From contig JAIXMR010000014.1 of NCBI GenBank assembly GCA_025677835.1, forward strand, positions 62,001 to 126,000: DNA of 64,000 nucleotides, read 5' to 3'. Every line of letters starts with the position of its first letter. Position 1 is the first letter of the stretch. Below the pieces are notes generated by a model. The model saw nothing but the letters and a program-made list of their open reading frames with translations. It was not told where the DNA came from and did not search any database. A program made the position numbers and the translations under genes. Source of the DNA: Sporodiniella umbellata (taxonomy: Eukaryota; Mucoromycota; Mucoromycetes; Mucorales; Rhizopodaceae). Positions 1 through 11,518 of the stretch are shown here, in pieces.

Positions 1-14
1 ATGACCTTATCTTG

Positions 15-46
<32 letters not shown>

Positions 47-906
47 TCTGTCTATAGCTTGCGTTGTAAGAAACAAAGCAGTTGCTATGTATATACTAGG
101 AACTCAAATGGCAACTAATAAAAGTTTCATATGAACCAATTCTCCTCACTTTTTTGTTGTTTTAATGTATTGTTTTAGGTAGGAAGACGAATGATTACGT
201 CTTGATAGTGTCAAAATAAAAAATAGAAAGGCAATGAGATTTCCGAAATCGACAACCAATATAAAAACGAGAATACGTTACCTGCGGATTTGAATCTTAT
301 TTATTGATTAATAATCATCCTGTGAGGTTGAAGAGTACATCATGTATTGTATGATGGTCCAGACAGCTCTGGAAACATCCCTGGGGCTTTATAAATAAAA
401 GAAAGTCGATTGGGCTTTTTAATGCATAGTATTTGAGTTGAATAGATTGGGAAGTTGAACTAATTGTTGTTAGAAGTTTCTGCGTTTTAGTTTTATTTTA
501 GCAAAGTAGAAATATGCATGTTGCGTATTTATTTTATAAAATTTAAAATTAAACAGAGCCAAGTTTTTATACACTCTTTTTTTTTCGCCCTCTTTACCAC
601 TGTATAGATTTTAAAAACCCATACTGAATTAGGCTATAAAAAGATGGCAGCAAAACATGAGTGAGAGAGAAAACGAAAGAGAAACAGATGGTAGATCCTT
701 TACATGATTGGTTAGAGATCTTGGGCGCTATCTGAGTTCTATTTAGTCTACTGATCTCATATCCCTATATATAGTGTATCTATCCTTTGGTCTCTTTGCC
801 TTTACCTCCATCTCCTTCCGTCTCGTTTTCTTTTCATATCTATTTAAAGTTTTTGTTTTTATTTGATTTCTTTTTTTTTCTTTTTTTTTAACTCTATGTT
901 TTGATT
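1..906. other. AT-rich leader upstream of bZIP gene
   Basis: No coding region is seen. The stretch starts with a (TA)n microsatellite at about 17-42. TATA-like sequences lie at about 634-641 (TATAAAAA) and 767-775 (TATATATAG). A pyrimidine/poly(T) run at 866-890 sits just before the start codon of the bZIP gene, a pattern repeated before many genes in this window. The TATA assignments are inference only. Confidence 0.5.
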
Positions 907-1517
907 ATGTCGTATATATCAACACTCAATTTGCTGAATGCAGACTCGCCTACTCCACTAAACGAAGAAGCATTTCAAGAAGAGTTGGCTCTGTGGGCCA
1001 ACGCTCAATTTAGCTTCGATACTGCTCCTGGATCTGCTATTGTAGAAGATAAGCAAAAGGAGAACGATCTACTGGAAACTTTCAAGGAAATTGCGCAGCT
1101 TGGTAAGTCTGATGATTTTTGTTAAAAAAATAAAGCCGTTCATTTGATTAAAAGACAAATCTCTTAGTGCAACCTCAACCTCAGCCGGACTATTACCCTT
1201 CAGCAACAGCCAACGTGTCTAGTATTTTGCCACGCTTGGCGCCTGCAGGCTCTCAGTCAATGGAAATCAAGAAGCCAGTTCTGATTGAAAAAGAACAGGA
1301 ATCCATTTCGGCAGAAGAAGACAAGAGGCGTAGGAACACTGCCGCTTCTGCTCGGTTCCGCATGAAAAAAAAACTGAGAGAACAGGAATTGGATAAGCGA
1401 TCCAAAGAAATGTCCACATACGTGGAGTCTCTAGAAACTAAGGTTGGCGATCTCGAAAAAGAGGTCAAATGGTTGCGTGCCTTGGTCATTGAAAAAGATC
1501 CCAAGCTTTTGCCTTAA
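907..1517 (+). CDS. bZIP transcription factor, Cys-3/MetR/Zip1-like
   Basis: Join 907..1102, 1168..1517, giving 181 aa. The start is the ATG at 907; the intron has GTAAGT..TTAG borders and keeps the frame. Residues about 117-135 form the basic DNA-binding region, with the core RRRNTAASARFRMKKK, followed by a leucine-zipper coiled coil to about residue 175 ending near the C-terminus. The NTAASARFR signature is typical of the Neurospora Cys-3 / Aspergillus MetR / fission-yeast Zip1 group, which controls sulfur assimilation or stress genes as dimers in the nucleus. The N-terminal half is acidic and Ser/Pro-containing, a possible activation region. It stands alone, without a linked sulfur gene. 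Family assignment is confident from the basic region; the regulatory target is inference. Confidence 0.88.
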
Positions 1518-2664
1518 GGCATAACAAAAAATTATGTCAAGATCCCCTGGAATTGCGCCATTGATATTTTGAGTATTTCTGATTGGATGATTTGACAGAA
1601 TCTTTTTTTTTTTTTTTTCACAAGCTTGGACAATAAAAGGTCATTTTCTCTTGTGCTGCTGTTGGTGTGTATATTAGTATAATAATTTGGTTTCAAGGGA
1701 AAAATAATATTGAGAGAGTCTATGGTGAGTTATTTTCTCTGCTAGTAAAACAGTATCTAACACATGCTCTCTTCAAAAACTAAAAGTTACTTAAAAATGG
1801 AATCCGCTATATCGGTCGGTTTTTACTGAATATAGAAAACAATAGATCTCGAAAGAACTCTAAAGAGTTGCAAGTGTGGTTCTTGAGGCTATTTTAGCTC
1901 AGTTTAATACTAACAGGAGAATAGTTACTAAAATCTCATGACCTTCAATGTCACCCAGTCTAAATCTTTGTAAATCTGGTATGTTTTGTGTTTGTTATTA
2001 GAAGCAAAAATCGTAAAAGATTGAGAACCTGACTGTGTTGATATCGAAGGTTGCTAACACTCAGCTGTGATAATTAACTAAAGAGGCCGTGCTCAATCAC
2101 TACATACAATTTTCATTTAGCCTGCTTCATAATAGGCTTATTATTTCTTATTAGCGCGTCAATCAATCTCAATTAAATATATAATATTACCCAGATTTAA
2201 CGTTGAGTATGACGATTTGAGCATTTTGTCTTTTTTTTTCGTATGAATTCCCCTTACTTCTACAATCTATTTTTTTCCCTTTTCAAAGCGGAAATAAAAA
2301 ATCGGTTGTTATGTCTACATCTAAAGGCTCTCAACATAAGTGTGTTATATTTGTTTTTTTAAAAAAAAAAAGAAAAGAAAAGAAAGGAAAGCGTTTATAG
2401 TAAAAGTTTTCTTAAACACTAGAAAACAAGCTGCCGGCTTTTCCAATCAACAATAATAAAGCTTAACCTAAATATACGTTTAAAAACACAATTCGAATGG
2501 CCAACGAAAATAGAAAGTATTAGTCAAACGTAAACAGATTGTACCGTTATAGCTTTTAGAAAGGCGGTTTTCCTTTTCTGCATGAAATCCTTTATACGGT
2601 CATTCAAAATGATCAAAAGCGACCTTCAAAAAATTTTTCAAATTTTTTTCTTTCAACTGTCAAC
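1518..2664. other. Intergenic region bZIP-TRM82
   Basis: AT-rich DNA with short poly(T)/poly(A) runs (for example 1602-1617 and a GAAAA-rich purine run at 2359-2390). No open frame with coding character is seen. It presumably contains the 3' end of the bZIP gene and the TRM82 promoter. Confidence 0.5.
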
Positions 2665-4184
2665 ATGTCAAGCCGTTTTCCATTCACTCGCTTAATTCAT
2701 AGTCCTGCTAAACCTGAACTGGTTTTAGCTCATGGTGAAGATTTCTTGGTCTTAAACACAAGGTAAATAGCTTGGATCGCAAAGACGATGCTAAATTATC
2801 AATGTCAATAGCAATGGCCAAATGATCAAGAAATTGTCAGGCGAAAGTACAAAAGAAACAATCGCTGATAACTACCGTAGTATGTCTTTCAGTAAGGACG
2901 GCTCTCTATTTATTGCTTCTGGAGAAAACAAGTCTGTCTGTGTATGGAATACGAGCGACTGGTCTCTGAAAACGTCAAGGTATAAAAAACAGACGCCTAA
3001 ACAAACGCAGAGTTTGATTGTTGTATTTATGGGCTTTTAGACCTGCCCATAAACGTGTCAATGCGATTCAGTTTAACAGCAATGCTTCTCTCGGCATAGC
3101 CGCAGATAAATTTGGTGATGTTTACTGGTAAAAACGAAGAAAGAAAAGAAAATGAAAAGACTAATTTTTTATCGCTGTTTAGCCACAACTTCAGCGTCTC
3201 TGAAGAAGAGAAGCTGAACCCCATTTTGGGCCATGTATCTATGGTCACCGATATGGTGCTTACCTCTGATGATAAATATGTGATTACCGCAGATCGTGAC
3301 GAACACATTCGAGTGAGTCGATTCCCCAACGGCTACAATATTGAATCATTTTGCTTGGGACACACAGAGTAACAAAGAGACAAAGAAAAAACAAGGAACA
3401 GAATACTAAAACTATTCCATCTTTCTTTGTATAGTGTTATCACTCATATTAGCCTTTTGCCCTGGAATGAGTCGTTGTTAGTATCCGCTGGTGGCGATGG
3501 TACTGTTCGCGTTTGGGATTATTTGAATGGCAAACAGATTCAATCTTTAGATATCAAGGAACAAATTGAACAATACAAGCCTGTTGTAAGTAAAGCCAAA
3601 AGAAAAGCCGCTTACTAAGCATTATGTAGGCTTCTGATGCTAATTCTGAGGATGCTATTGTTGATACTTTAGCTATCTGCGAAAAGGAAAAGCTTTTAGT
3701 TGTTGGCTTTGGAAAGTAAGTAGATGATATATGCATATATACAAAACAGCTATCTAAGTCTGTTTATTGATTTAGATCTCCTGCATTGATTGTTCTTGAG
3801 TGGACTGAAGATGAATTTGTATATAAAGAAACTGTTGTCACTTCTTTACCTATCCTTGATGTCACATTTGACTTACAGAACCAACTTTGGGTTTCATCTG
3901 ACGCTAGTAAAGAAGATGGTGCTAATTTAATCTCTGTTTTCCGTTTGGATAACGGAAAGGTAAACATATAAGGAGTTAAAAAAAAACATTTATTAATGCC
4001 AAACCTATAGTTCTCTTTGTTAGACTCCAGTGATTCTCTTGTGAGTCAAATTAACCAAACTGAAACTCTTCGAGTGAATATTATGCCCGAAATTTACTCT
4101 GTCTTTGGACTGCGTAAATTCCTGGACCTTGCTGAAGGCGAGGGCGATGATTCTAGAAAAAGCAAGAAGAAAAAAACAGAATAA
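2665..4184 (+). CDS. TRM82: tRNA (guanine-N7) methyltransferase non-catalytic WD40 subunit (Trm82/WDR4)
   Basis: Join 2665..2762, 2812..2979, 3041..3127, 3183..3368, 3435..3585, 3630..3715, 3776..3959, 4011..4184; eight exons, 377 aa, in frame throughout. The product is a WD40 beta-propeller. The block [20 protein letters not shown] followed by ESFCLGHTD is diagnostic of Trm82/WDR4, the scaffold that stabilises the catalytic subunit Trm8 for m7G46 methylation of tRNA in the nucleus. A further WD repeat ([14 protein letters not shown]) lies in exon 5, and the C-terminus is a Lys-rich tail. All seven introns are short with canonical GT..AG ends. The gene is convergent with the NIPA-type transporter, stop codons about 130 bp apart. 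Assignment is strong; the catalytic partner is not in the window. Confidence 0.93.
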
Positions 4185-4315
4185 ACTATTACAATAAATG
4201 TGCATTCTCTTTATCTTTAATGTATATACTATATAAAGAAAGCTGATGAAAAAGAGGAGAAAAAACATCTGAGGTATCATTAGGCTTATGTTTATAGAAA
4301 AAGATTGGAAGGGAA

Positions 4316-6158
4316 CTATTCTTCAATATCTATCAATTTAGACGCTCTTCTATTTCCTTCGCGCGCCATAGGAATAAGTTCACGATTTCTAGAGGAGGTG
4401 CCGTGCTCGCTATCTGTCAGCGAACCAATATCGGACAAGGTGTTGTTTTTGTTCATAAAGAGGCCAGAGTCTCTCTTGGGCGATAAAGCTTCGTCGTTTC
4501 TGTCGTATAACTGAGAGGCTATAGAAATTCCTCCAAAGACTGAACTATGTCTTTTGTTTTGAGACCCTTCGTCATAAACATGAGGTGTTGATGCAATGAT
4601 GGACGTGCGGTTCTGCTGACGAGGCTCGTCTCTATAAAAATCGTGATGTTCGGGTAACTGAATAGCGTTATCGTTGTCATCAGCGCTGATGGATAAGGCA
4701 GGCAGATTTTTAGTTCTTTTAGAAGTAATCAAATAGACACCCAAAAACTCAATAGCGCACCCAGTCATAAAACGGAATGTTTGATTGTAGTCCATACCAT
4801 CAAAATCGTGATAAAGAACAGCACTTCCAATGATAGCAGATACTGTAAAAAGAACGAATTGAGTGGGAATTACTTCAGTCGAGTCGAATCTTTGAAGCGC
4901 CTTGTTTAAATATTTGATTTGAAGTACAGCGGTAATCACAAGTACCGCAATAAGTACGTATGACACTGGGTAACTATAGCAAAACGAGTCAGTATACCAT
5001 TCACTATCTTGAAAAAAAAAAATACTTGCGCAAACATTTTCAAAAATGACAAACTTAAAAGAGAGGCTACACTTTTAGTTGAAAGTACAGTATAGCCACC
5101 TAGGAGGTGCTTAGTTCTTGTTGTAAAATTTCAAAAACTTGTGTAAATACCATAAATAGCAACAAGACCCAAGTCGATCATGATACTTGAAGCGCCATGA
5201 ATTGGAGATAATATGGTCAGAACTATGATAGCAATAGTAGTTAGGATGAAATAAATAATAGACTGTGTTTGAGTGATAGCTTCCATTATAAGCTCTGGTG
5301 ATAGCTAAAGGTTTGATATCATTGTCAATTTTTCTCTTTTTTTTTAGCATTTTAAATATCTTTGTTTCTTACAGCTACTTCTTCCGAATTTGAGCTAAGC
5401 ACAACAACTGCGGCACCGGATACAGCTAAAAAGACGCCCAGAAGGTCTCTTTTTCTGAAAACTTCTTTCAGCATTAAAGGAGCCAATATAACATTCGAAA
5501 CAAGTGTAGTTGTTCCTAAAGGAGCAATGGTAGATGCAGGTGCAAAACCATAGGCTGTATATTTGAAACGCTGAAGTTAGACAAACCCTGTGTGTGTGTG
5601 TGATTGTTCTGATCCAGTACGTTACCAACAAAATTTCCAACTTCTCCCAGTATCATTAGTGATATACCAAGCCACCACAGTTTTGATTTCAAGTATTGTG
5701 TATCATCTCCCTTGGTCTGTTCTTGAGCCATAGCCATTACTACTTTTTGATGTTCAATTAATTCCGCCTCCGATCTTGCACGGGTGACTGAAGATTCAAT
5801 TGATGACCTTGGTGAGGAATAACCGTCATCAGGGCAAAAGCCATTATAAGGTGTTGTAGTAATCCATTGGGGTGGATCGTCCATGTTGGAAAAATAATTA
5901 GCTAGCTGCTTCTCTTGTATTTTATTGTGCTAAAAGAGAACAATGTCAAAACGAACCGTTTGAGTGTATTTGTTTTACCGCTCTTTTTTGCAAATTGAGT
6001 GCAACAGATATTAATGCCTAAAAAAAGGCAGATGTAAATTATCTCGTATATTTGGTTTTCTATCTAAAGAGCTTAACGGTTACATTGCCAAGAACTGATA
6101 CCAATACGCCAATAAAAGTGCTGAATGAAATATCGTCTGTATCTACTGGTTTATCCAT
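4316..6158 (-). CDS. NIPA-type magnesium transporter (DUF803 family)
   Basis: Complement join of seven exons: 6084..6158, 5979..6017, 5626..5929, 5373..5554, 5151..5304, 5030..5099, 4316..4973; 493 aa. The first helix (FIGVLVSVLGNALISVALNL) is split by intron 1, and exon 2 ends with LQKRA, a NIPA hallmark. Later segments YGFAPASTIAPLGTTTLVSN and LNKALQRFDSTEVIPTQFVL are near-invariant in NIPA/DUF803 proteins. The product is predicted to be a multi-pass Mg2+ transporter of plasma membrane or endosomes. The last exon carries a hydrophilic Ser-rich cytosolic tail of roughly 120 residues ending LIDIEE. Intron 6 appears to use a GC-AG border (GCAAGT donor), because only that restores the conserved MFAYPVSYVLIA. 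A loop between helices 1 and 3 is expanded (residues about 39-110). Family is firm; substrate is inferred from the family. Confidence 0.9.
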
Positions 6159-8731
6159 TTTTTTTTTTATCTCTGAGCAAACATATACAAATTAGCAAAA
6201 AAAAAAAAAAAAGAAATTAACAAAAAAAAATTAGAAAATTATAGCTGGGTTCCTTAATAAACACTGGGATTGAAATTAAAGGCCACGGCGGCAACGTTTA
6301 CCCTTCCCCCCTTAGCTGTGTTACTGTGGCATTTGGTGTTTTCAACAGCAAGAACAAAGACAATCACATAACTACTGGCCGTAGTATCTCTAAAAATATC
6401 TCAAACTGCAATTCCTTCGAGTGAGGTTCAAATATTCCATTTCGGTATCTTTGCTTTTAAAGCCAATCCTAGAAAAAAGGCAAGCGCTCTCATTACTCCC
6501 TTAGAACAATCTTCGTTGATTGCTTTTAAGGTGATGATTCCATCTTTTTTATTTAGTTCATTTAGCCAGGAGAGAGGTTTAGTTCCAAACGTGCCTGAAA
6601 TCATAATAGAAAGTTATTTTTTCTTTAAAAAAAAATAGAATCTACTGCATGTACTAAAGTTTTAAAACACACTGACATCAGAGCATACATTCGCTTATAC
6701 ATAAACACACATACATCACCTTAAATATATAACTTGCAGTGAAAATTTTGTTGTATTGTTATATTGACTTTATAATGTTCCCATTTGTTTTTTGAACATA
6801 AGCTCTAGATGTGTACAGCCTAGAAAGGCTCATTCAGCACAATTTAAAAGCTTACAACATGGAGGATTGTTTAAACTTTGCATCATGTGTCCTCTAGAGT
6901 AATTCACCAATATACTATTGAGTACAGTTTTATAGCTTTGCATAAAAAAGGTCTAAAGAGGCACCGTTTTTAAAGTAAGCTAAATAGTACAAACACCAAA
7001 CTGAACTCACTTCCTCCTGATTAAAAACAAACGGTGTTTGTTTGTTTTATATTCAAGGAGCTGCTATTTTCTATATAAAAAAAAGCAAATTTAGCTTTAA
7101 AACGACCACACTTGTTAGTGTCATTGTTTGGAAAAAAGCAATCAGCACGAGAGAGTGGGGCAGTACTATATATGCCTACCAGTGGTCAACCTTACATTTA
7201 GCAAATATGTCACGTTTTCGTTTTATTATGCTTCCCTGATATTTTCTGAAAGGCCTGTATTAATTTTTTGAGCACGCACCGCTTTCACGACATGTGCAAA
7301 TTCAGATGCTTATATGTTAGAATAAGCATGTATTTTTGCCTAATTGAACTAATAAAACTTTTATTGTACTATTATTATTGTGAATCCTGGCCTATGAGAG
7401 CTGCCTTTTGTTTATTTGTTATCTGGATAGCTGGTCGGCTATCTTATCCTTTCCAGTTTTATTTGCACAAAAATATAGCACTCTCCTGAGATTCCAAGCA
7501 ATTTTAATATTCAGAAAAAAGAAAAAAGTGAAAATAGTTAATCTATAAAATATATAACAAAGATTATAAGAAAAGACGTTTTTATTCAAGAAGCTGGGGC
7601 AACCAGTTTGAATATAAGCAGCATTCACGTGTCGTTTTATAGACAAATGAGATGATGAGCTGGGGCCTCTGATTCTATCATTTCTCTCGACGAAACAGAT
7701 GGATAAATATTGGAAGGGTCTCTATACTCCTGATTTTTACAAGCAATGATATACAAAAATTCTCTAGTCTTTTTTTTATTTTTATTGTTCGTTAGGCTTT
7801 TCAGTGTAGCTAGCCACTTGCCTCCGTACCGCATTGGTCAACTAACTAGGCTAATAAAAAGGCCATGCGATCACAAAATCTCCATTCATTCAATTAAGCT
7901 CCACCCACATGGTATGTGTTATTATATTGTAATTAGGAGATAGTGCATTTGGACATACCTCTGTTAATAGCTATAATGTAGTTTAGTAAAAAAAAATACT
8001 TTTGCGAAATAAGGGTTACTGCTGTGGTGTTACAGTAAATGAAACAATAAAGGCATGTTGTTCGAATGATTTAGGGTAGCCAAAATATCTGTGTTGTGCT
8101 ACGACTAATCCAACATATACCTTATTGAGCGGTATTTCACCCGATTACCTTTTGTGGTTATTGTAAAGCATTAGACACTGCAGAACAAAAAAAAAAAAAA
8201 AAAAAAAGAACCAGAAGCTGGGTAGTATCAATTTAGATGTTTGAAGCAGGATCTAAGTTTGCATGAAGCCCTTAACCGCAAAAGAAAGCCATAGTTAGAC
8301 AAGAAAAAGTTATGGAGCAACTAACAAGTGCTGTACGTCAATTTTGCCTGCTAAAGGTTTAATGTGATTTATAATGACATGATTACCTCCAGTTTTCTAA
8401 AGATTTCAAACCAAATAGAAAGAACATGTCCCAGAAAATTAAAAACGGGGTGAGAGTAATGTCGAAAAATGCTAGTTTGCTTCAATTCATCAATATACCC
8501 TTAGAAAAGAGAAAGAGAAAAGGATCGCTCACACGCTTCATATTTCCTTATCTGGAAGGTTTGCTCGGTGTACGTCGCACCAATTTCCAAATAGTTTTTT
8601 TGCTTTCTAATTATCTTGACTCCTCTTACAAGAATTTCTTTTTCTTGACTTTCTTTTCTCTTTTTTTTTTCTATTGTATTATCCAGCTTAAAAAAGCACT
8701 AAAAACACAAACGCAAAAAAAAAAGAAAAAA
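6159..8731. other. Intergenic region, no gene recognised
   Basis: About 2.6 kb of AT-rich DNA upstream of both the transporter and the coiled-coil gene. Short open frames (for example 7042-7239, 7268-7489) have no recognisable domains and no splice-linked partners. Poly(A) runs occur at 6198-6212 and 8186-8207. A frame is open from 8426 into the coiled-coil gene, but it runs through poly(T)/poly(A) leader sequence and is judged to be 5' UTR. Confidence 0.5.
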
Positions 8732-9823
8732 ATGGGGATTAAAGATGTTGTTCAACAGCTTAACCAGTCTGCTGGTATAGAAAGTCCACTAGAGATAAGA
8801 AAGCATAAAGCCAGTCCATCAGACACGCCTAGAGCATTGCCCCCTTCGCCTTCCACTTCACCTAAAGCTCGTACTCTCAAGCCAATCACAACTGTACTTA
8901 AACCTATCGCAACGGCCCCTAAATCTTCAGTCAAGTTGAACGTCATACCAAAAAAAGAATCGTTTGTTCCATCGTCGTCGGAGCCTCCTGTCTCTTCAAA
9001 AACGATTGAGCTACTACAGAAGTCTATATGTGAAGGCAGACCTGGTGTAGATATGTATGAATTTGATGTAGTCGCCGAAGAAATACTAGGTCACTATCAG
9101 CGCTTATTAGAAAAATACAATGAGTCTCAAGAACATGTCCAACGACTCGAAAGCGAAATGGAAAAACACGCTTCTGCTTCGACAAAGGTGCGAGACTTTG
9201 AGATTCGCGTGAAGTATCTCTCCCAAAAACTCGAACAGAAATCTGATGAACGAGATTATTTTGAGCAGGAACTTAAAAGGCAAATGAACCAGAGCGCACC
9301 CTTATCGCCTGCATTCAGTCAGGAACAACTCGATCGAAATAAAAGTGACACATTCTTGGCAGATCTAGTCAACGTCTATGAAGAAAGCCCGGAAGACAAG
9401 ATGCAAATGGCTGCTTACGACCGAACAGTTCAGACTATGGTTGCAAAGTACGTGAACGATATTGAAATGCAGCGACTTGAATCCAAAGCGCTGATGGAAG
9501 TAGTTGAAAAACAAGACGAGCTCATCAAACGACTAGAAATAAAAAACAAAGAAAACACCGATCATCTGCTGCTCAAAGAGCAAATGGAGGTCCAACGAAT
9601 TGAACTAGAGAGCAAACGAGAGCTGCTAAGTCAATTACAGAACGAAAGAGAAAAGTGGATACGAGAATATCATCAGTACAAGAGAAGGTCGTCTATAGAA
9701 ATGCTGACAGATAAAATAGCGCAGCTTAGCAGGCCAAGCTCGATCTCTAGCGGACGAGGCTCTCCACCCTTAACAGCGCCACCAAGACATCCTCTGCCTC
9801 CTTTACCATCATTACAACATTAA
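8732..9823 (+). CDS. Coiled-coil protein of unknown function
   Basis: Single exon, 363 aa from the ATG at 8732, which follows an A-rich leader (AAAAAATGGGG) typical of starts here; the frame is open another 306 nt upstream but that part encodes only low-complexity Phe/Lys. Residues about 1-100 are Ser/Pro/Lys-rich and disordered (PRALPPSPSTSPKA). Residues about 105-195 and 235-330 are heptad-like, Glu/Lys/Gln-rich coiled coils separated by a short linker (NQSAPLSPAFSQEQ). The C-terminus is Pro-rich (SPPLTAPPRHPLPPLPS), which could bind SH3 or WW domains. No enzymatic motif is seen. Such an architecture suits a scaffold, cytoskeletal or polarity protein, but that is inference; I do not recognise the family. 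Confidence 0.75.
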   Translation: MGIKDVVQQLNQSAGIESPLEIRKHKASPSDTPRALPPSPSTSPKARTLKPITTVLKPIATAPKSSVKLNVIPKKESFVPSSSEPPVSSKTIELLQKSICEGRPGVDMYEFDVVAEEILGHYQRLLEKYNESQEHVQRLESEMEKHASASTKVRDFEIRVKYLSQKLEQKSDERDYFEQELKRQMNQSAPLSPAFSQEQLDRNKSDTFLADLVNVYEESPEDKMQMAAYDRTVQTMVAKYVNDIEMQRLESKALMEVVEKQDELIKRLEIKNKENTDHLLLKEQMEVQRIELESKRELLSQLQNEREKWIREYHQYKRRSSIEMLTDKIAQLSRPSSISSGRGSPPLTAPPRHPLPPLPSLQH

Positions 9824-10008
9824 AATAGCATCGTACATTCAACTCAATACATACACAGTCATCTCCTTTTTTTTTTTCGCCCCTAAATATTTATATATAT
9901 ATATATATTTTCTCTTGTATAATAAACACTTTGTCGCTTTCTCTCTTTTATTTTCGCTCAAGCTTAAACCCATATCTCTCCTCATTTTCTACCAAGCCAT
10001 CTCCCTAT

Positions 10009-10533
10009 TTATCCCCAGGCGGTAGTTGTACAGTAATTAATGATTAAATGTCCATCCGTATTAAAACACTGAGCAATGAAAAAAAAAGGTTTACTACTAT
10101 TAAACAGAAACAAAAGTTGGCTTACCTTATGAAGATTGGCTATCGTTTCTTCAGGCGATGGAGAAAAGGCACTGTTGATATATAGAAACTGTATAATAGT
10201 CAATAAAGATTTTTTGAGTAGCCTTTCTTTTTTTTTACAAGTGGGTCCGAGCCTTTGTATCGAAGCTCCTTTCTCAAAAACTGTATAACAAACTGAAACT
10301 TGCTGGACGAAGATAATTTGAAAATCTTTTGTTTCAAGATGGGTGCATTTCCAATTGACTGAAAGATGACAATGACTAAACATATATTTAAAACAATGAG
10401 TCTATTTTGTAAGATAGACTGGATTTTTTTTTTAGAAAAAACCTTTTGCACTATCTTTTTCCTTGTATTTGATGACAATGTCGTTTATGTTTTTGCAAGA
10501 ACTTTCTTCTTCGTTAGTTACATCGTTGCTCAT
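10009..10533 (-). CDS. ATG12: Autophagy ubiquitin-like protein ATG12
   Basis: Complement join 10443..10533, 10239..10375, 10126..10188, 10009..10068; four exons, 116 aa. A short polar N-terminus precedes the ubiquitin-like fold: SIGNAPILKQKIFKL, FVIQFLRKEL, the signature INSAFSPSPEETIANLH, and the C-terminus NYCTTTAWG ending in the obligatory glycine. ATG12 is activated by ATG7, transferred by ATG10 and conjugated through this glycine to ATG5, forming the E3-like complex that lipidates ATG8. As usual for ATG12, no tail follows the glycine, so no protease processing is needed. All introns are GT..AG with matching phases. It lies 57 bp downstream of the SEC9 stop in the same orientation. It is short and heavily interrupted, so automatic gene finders could easily miss it. 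Confidence 0.93.
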
Positions 10534-10589
10534 TTTATTGTATTAAAAAGGAAAGAAAAAAAAAATCAGATGGAAATAAAAACATTGTG

Positions 10590-11518
10590 TTACTTTGTTC
10601 TGTTCAGTTTATCTGTAGTTCTTGTCAAATTTTGAGTTAGTGGATCAACCTTTTTAGTAGCTCTGTTGATAGCTTGTGTTTGGTCGTCCAAAGTGGTGTT
10701 CATTGTCAAAGCCATGTTTTTCAGTCCAGCAACAGCATTGCCAATCAAATCGAGATTCTCGTCGAGTTCGTCTTCCAGAGCATTATCCTCATCATCATCT
10801 TCAAATTGATATCGACGGCGGTCAGCCTCACTACGACCGCGGCGTCCGGATGGGCCTGCTCGAGTTTGACGATTGGTTTCTTCGATACGTGCCTTGGTTT
10901 CATATTCAAATTGACGAATACGGTCACGTTCAGCCATGTGTTCGCTACGGTCTTGTTGGAGTTTCTCAAGCTCCTCCTTCTCTCTTGCCTTCTTTCTAAA
11001 AGGATTGCTAACTACAGGTACAAAGATAGATCGATTGAGCTGTCTTAATTCTTCTGCTTGGTTTGAGGCACGGTCTGAATAGGCTTTAGACATATCCAAA
11101 TGACGGCTGACATTCGCAATCTGCGAAGATTGCTCACCCAGCATGTTCATCGTCTTAGCAGCCGTGGCTTCTGTCTCGTGTAGTTTTTGCAGTGTGGCAC
11201 GGGTACTAGCCAAACTGTCTTGCTTTACGTCTTTGATTCTTTGTTTTAAACCGGCTACTTGTACTTCTTCATCCTCTTCATCATCATCGTCATAGGATTC
11301 CTGTTGGCGATGACTTGGCCGAGAGGAACTATAGCTCTCAGTCTGTTGACCTCGAGCGCCACCAAAAAGTTCTTGGCGATTATCTGTGTGGTTTTGAGCA
11401 ACAGGTGCAGATGTATAGGAAGGGGCAGGAGAATAAGAAGGAGCAGGAGAGGAGACGGTGCTCTCTTCAAAGGGTTAGTGGACTCTTTAGGTTGCTTATC
11501 CTTCTTTCGCCAAAACAT
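10590..11518 (-). CDS. SEC9: SNAP-25-family t-SNARE Sec9, with one frame break
   Basis: Intronless reading from ATG 11518 to stop 10590, about 309 aa if the frame break is bridged. The N-terminus is MFWRKKDKQPKESTNP in one frame; from about 11472 the coding continues in the -1 frame (EESTVSSPAPSY...), whose upstream side is closed by TAA. No GT exists upstream that could provide an intron. Downstream are the Qb SNARE helix (about TRATLQKLHETE to LRQLNRSIFVPVVSNPFRKK) and the Qc helix ending TRTTDKLNRTK; both have the Gln zero-layer positions expected of SNAP-25 proteins. Sec9 pairs with Sso-type syntaxin and Snc synaptobrevin for exocytosis at the plasma membrane. The break lies in CCCTTTG, so it is a homopolymer indel in the assembly, a mutation, or less likely -1 frameshifting. 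Confidence 0.88.

Noticed and set aside
8426..8731. 102-codon N-terminal extension of the coiled-coil protein
   Set aside because: It translates poly(T)/poly(A) leader sequence (Phe/Lys runs); the ATG at 8732 has the context of other starts in the window.
10676..11048. Plus-strand frames inside SEC9
   Set aside because: Shadows of the SNARE coding sequence on the other strand.
10590..11518. Programmed -1 frameshifting as the preferred explanation for SEC9
   Set aside because: SNAP-25 proteins are not known to use it, Z is G in the heptamer, and the junction is homopolymeric; kept only as an alternative.
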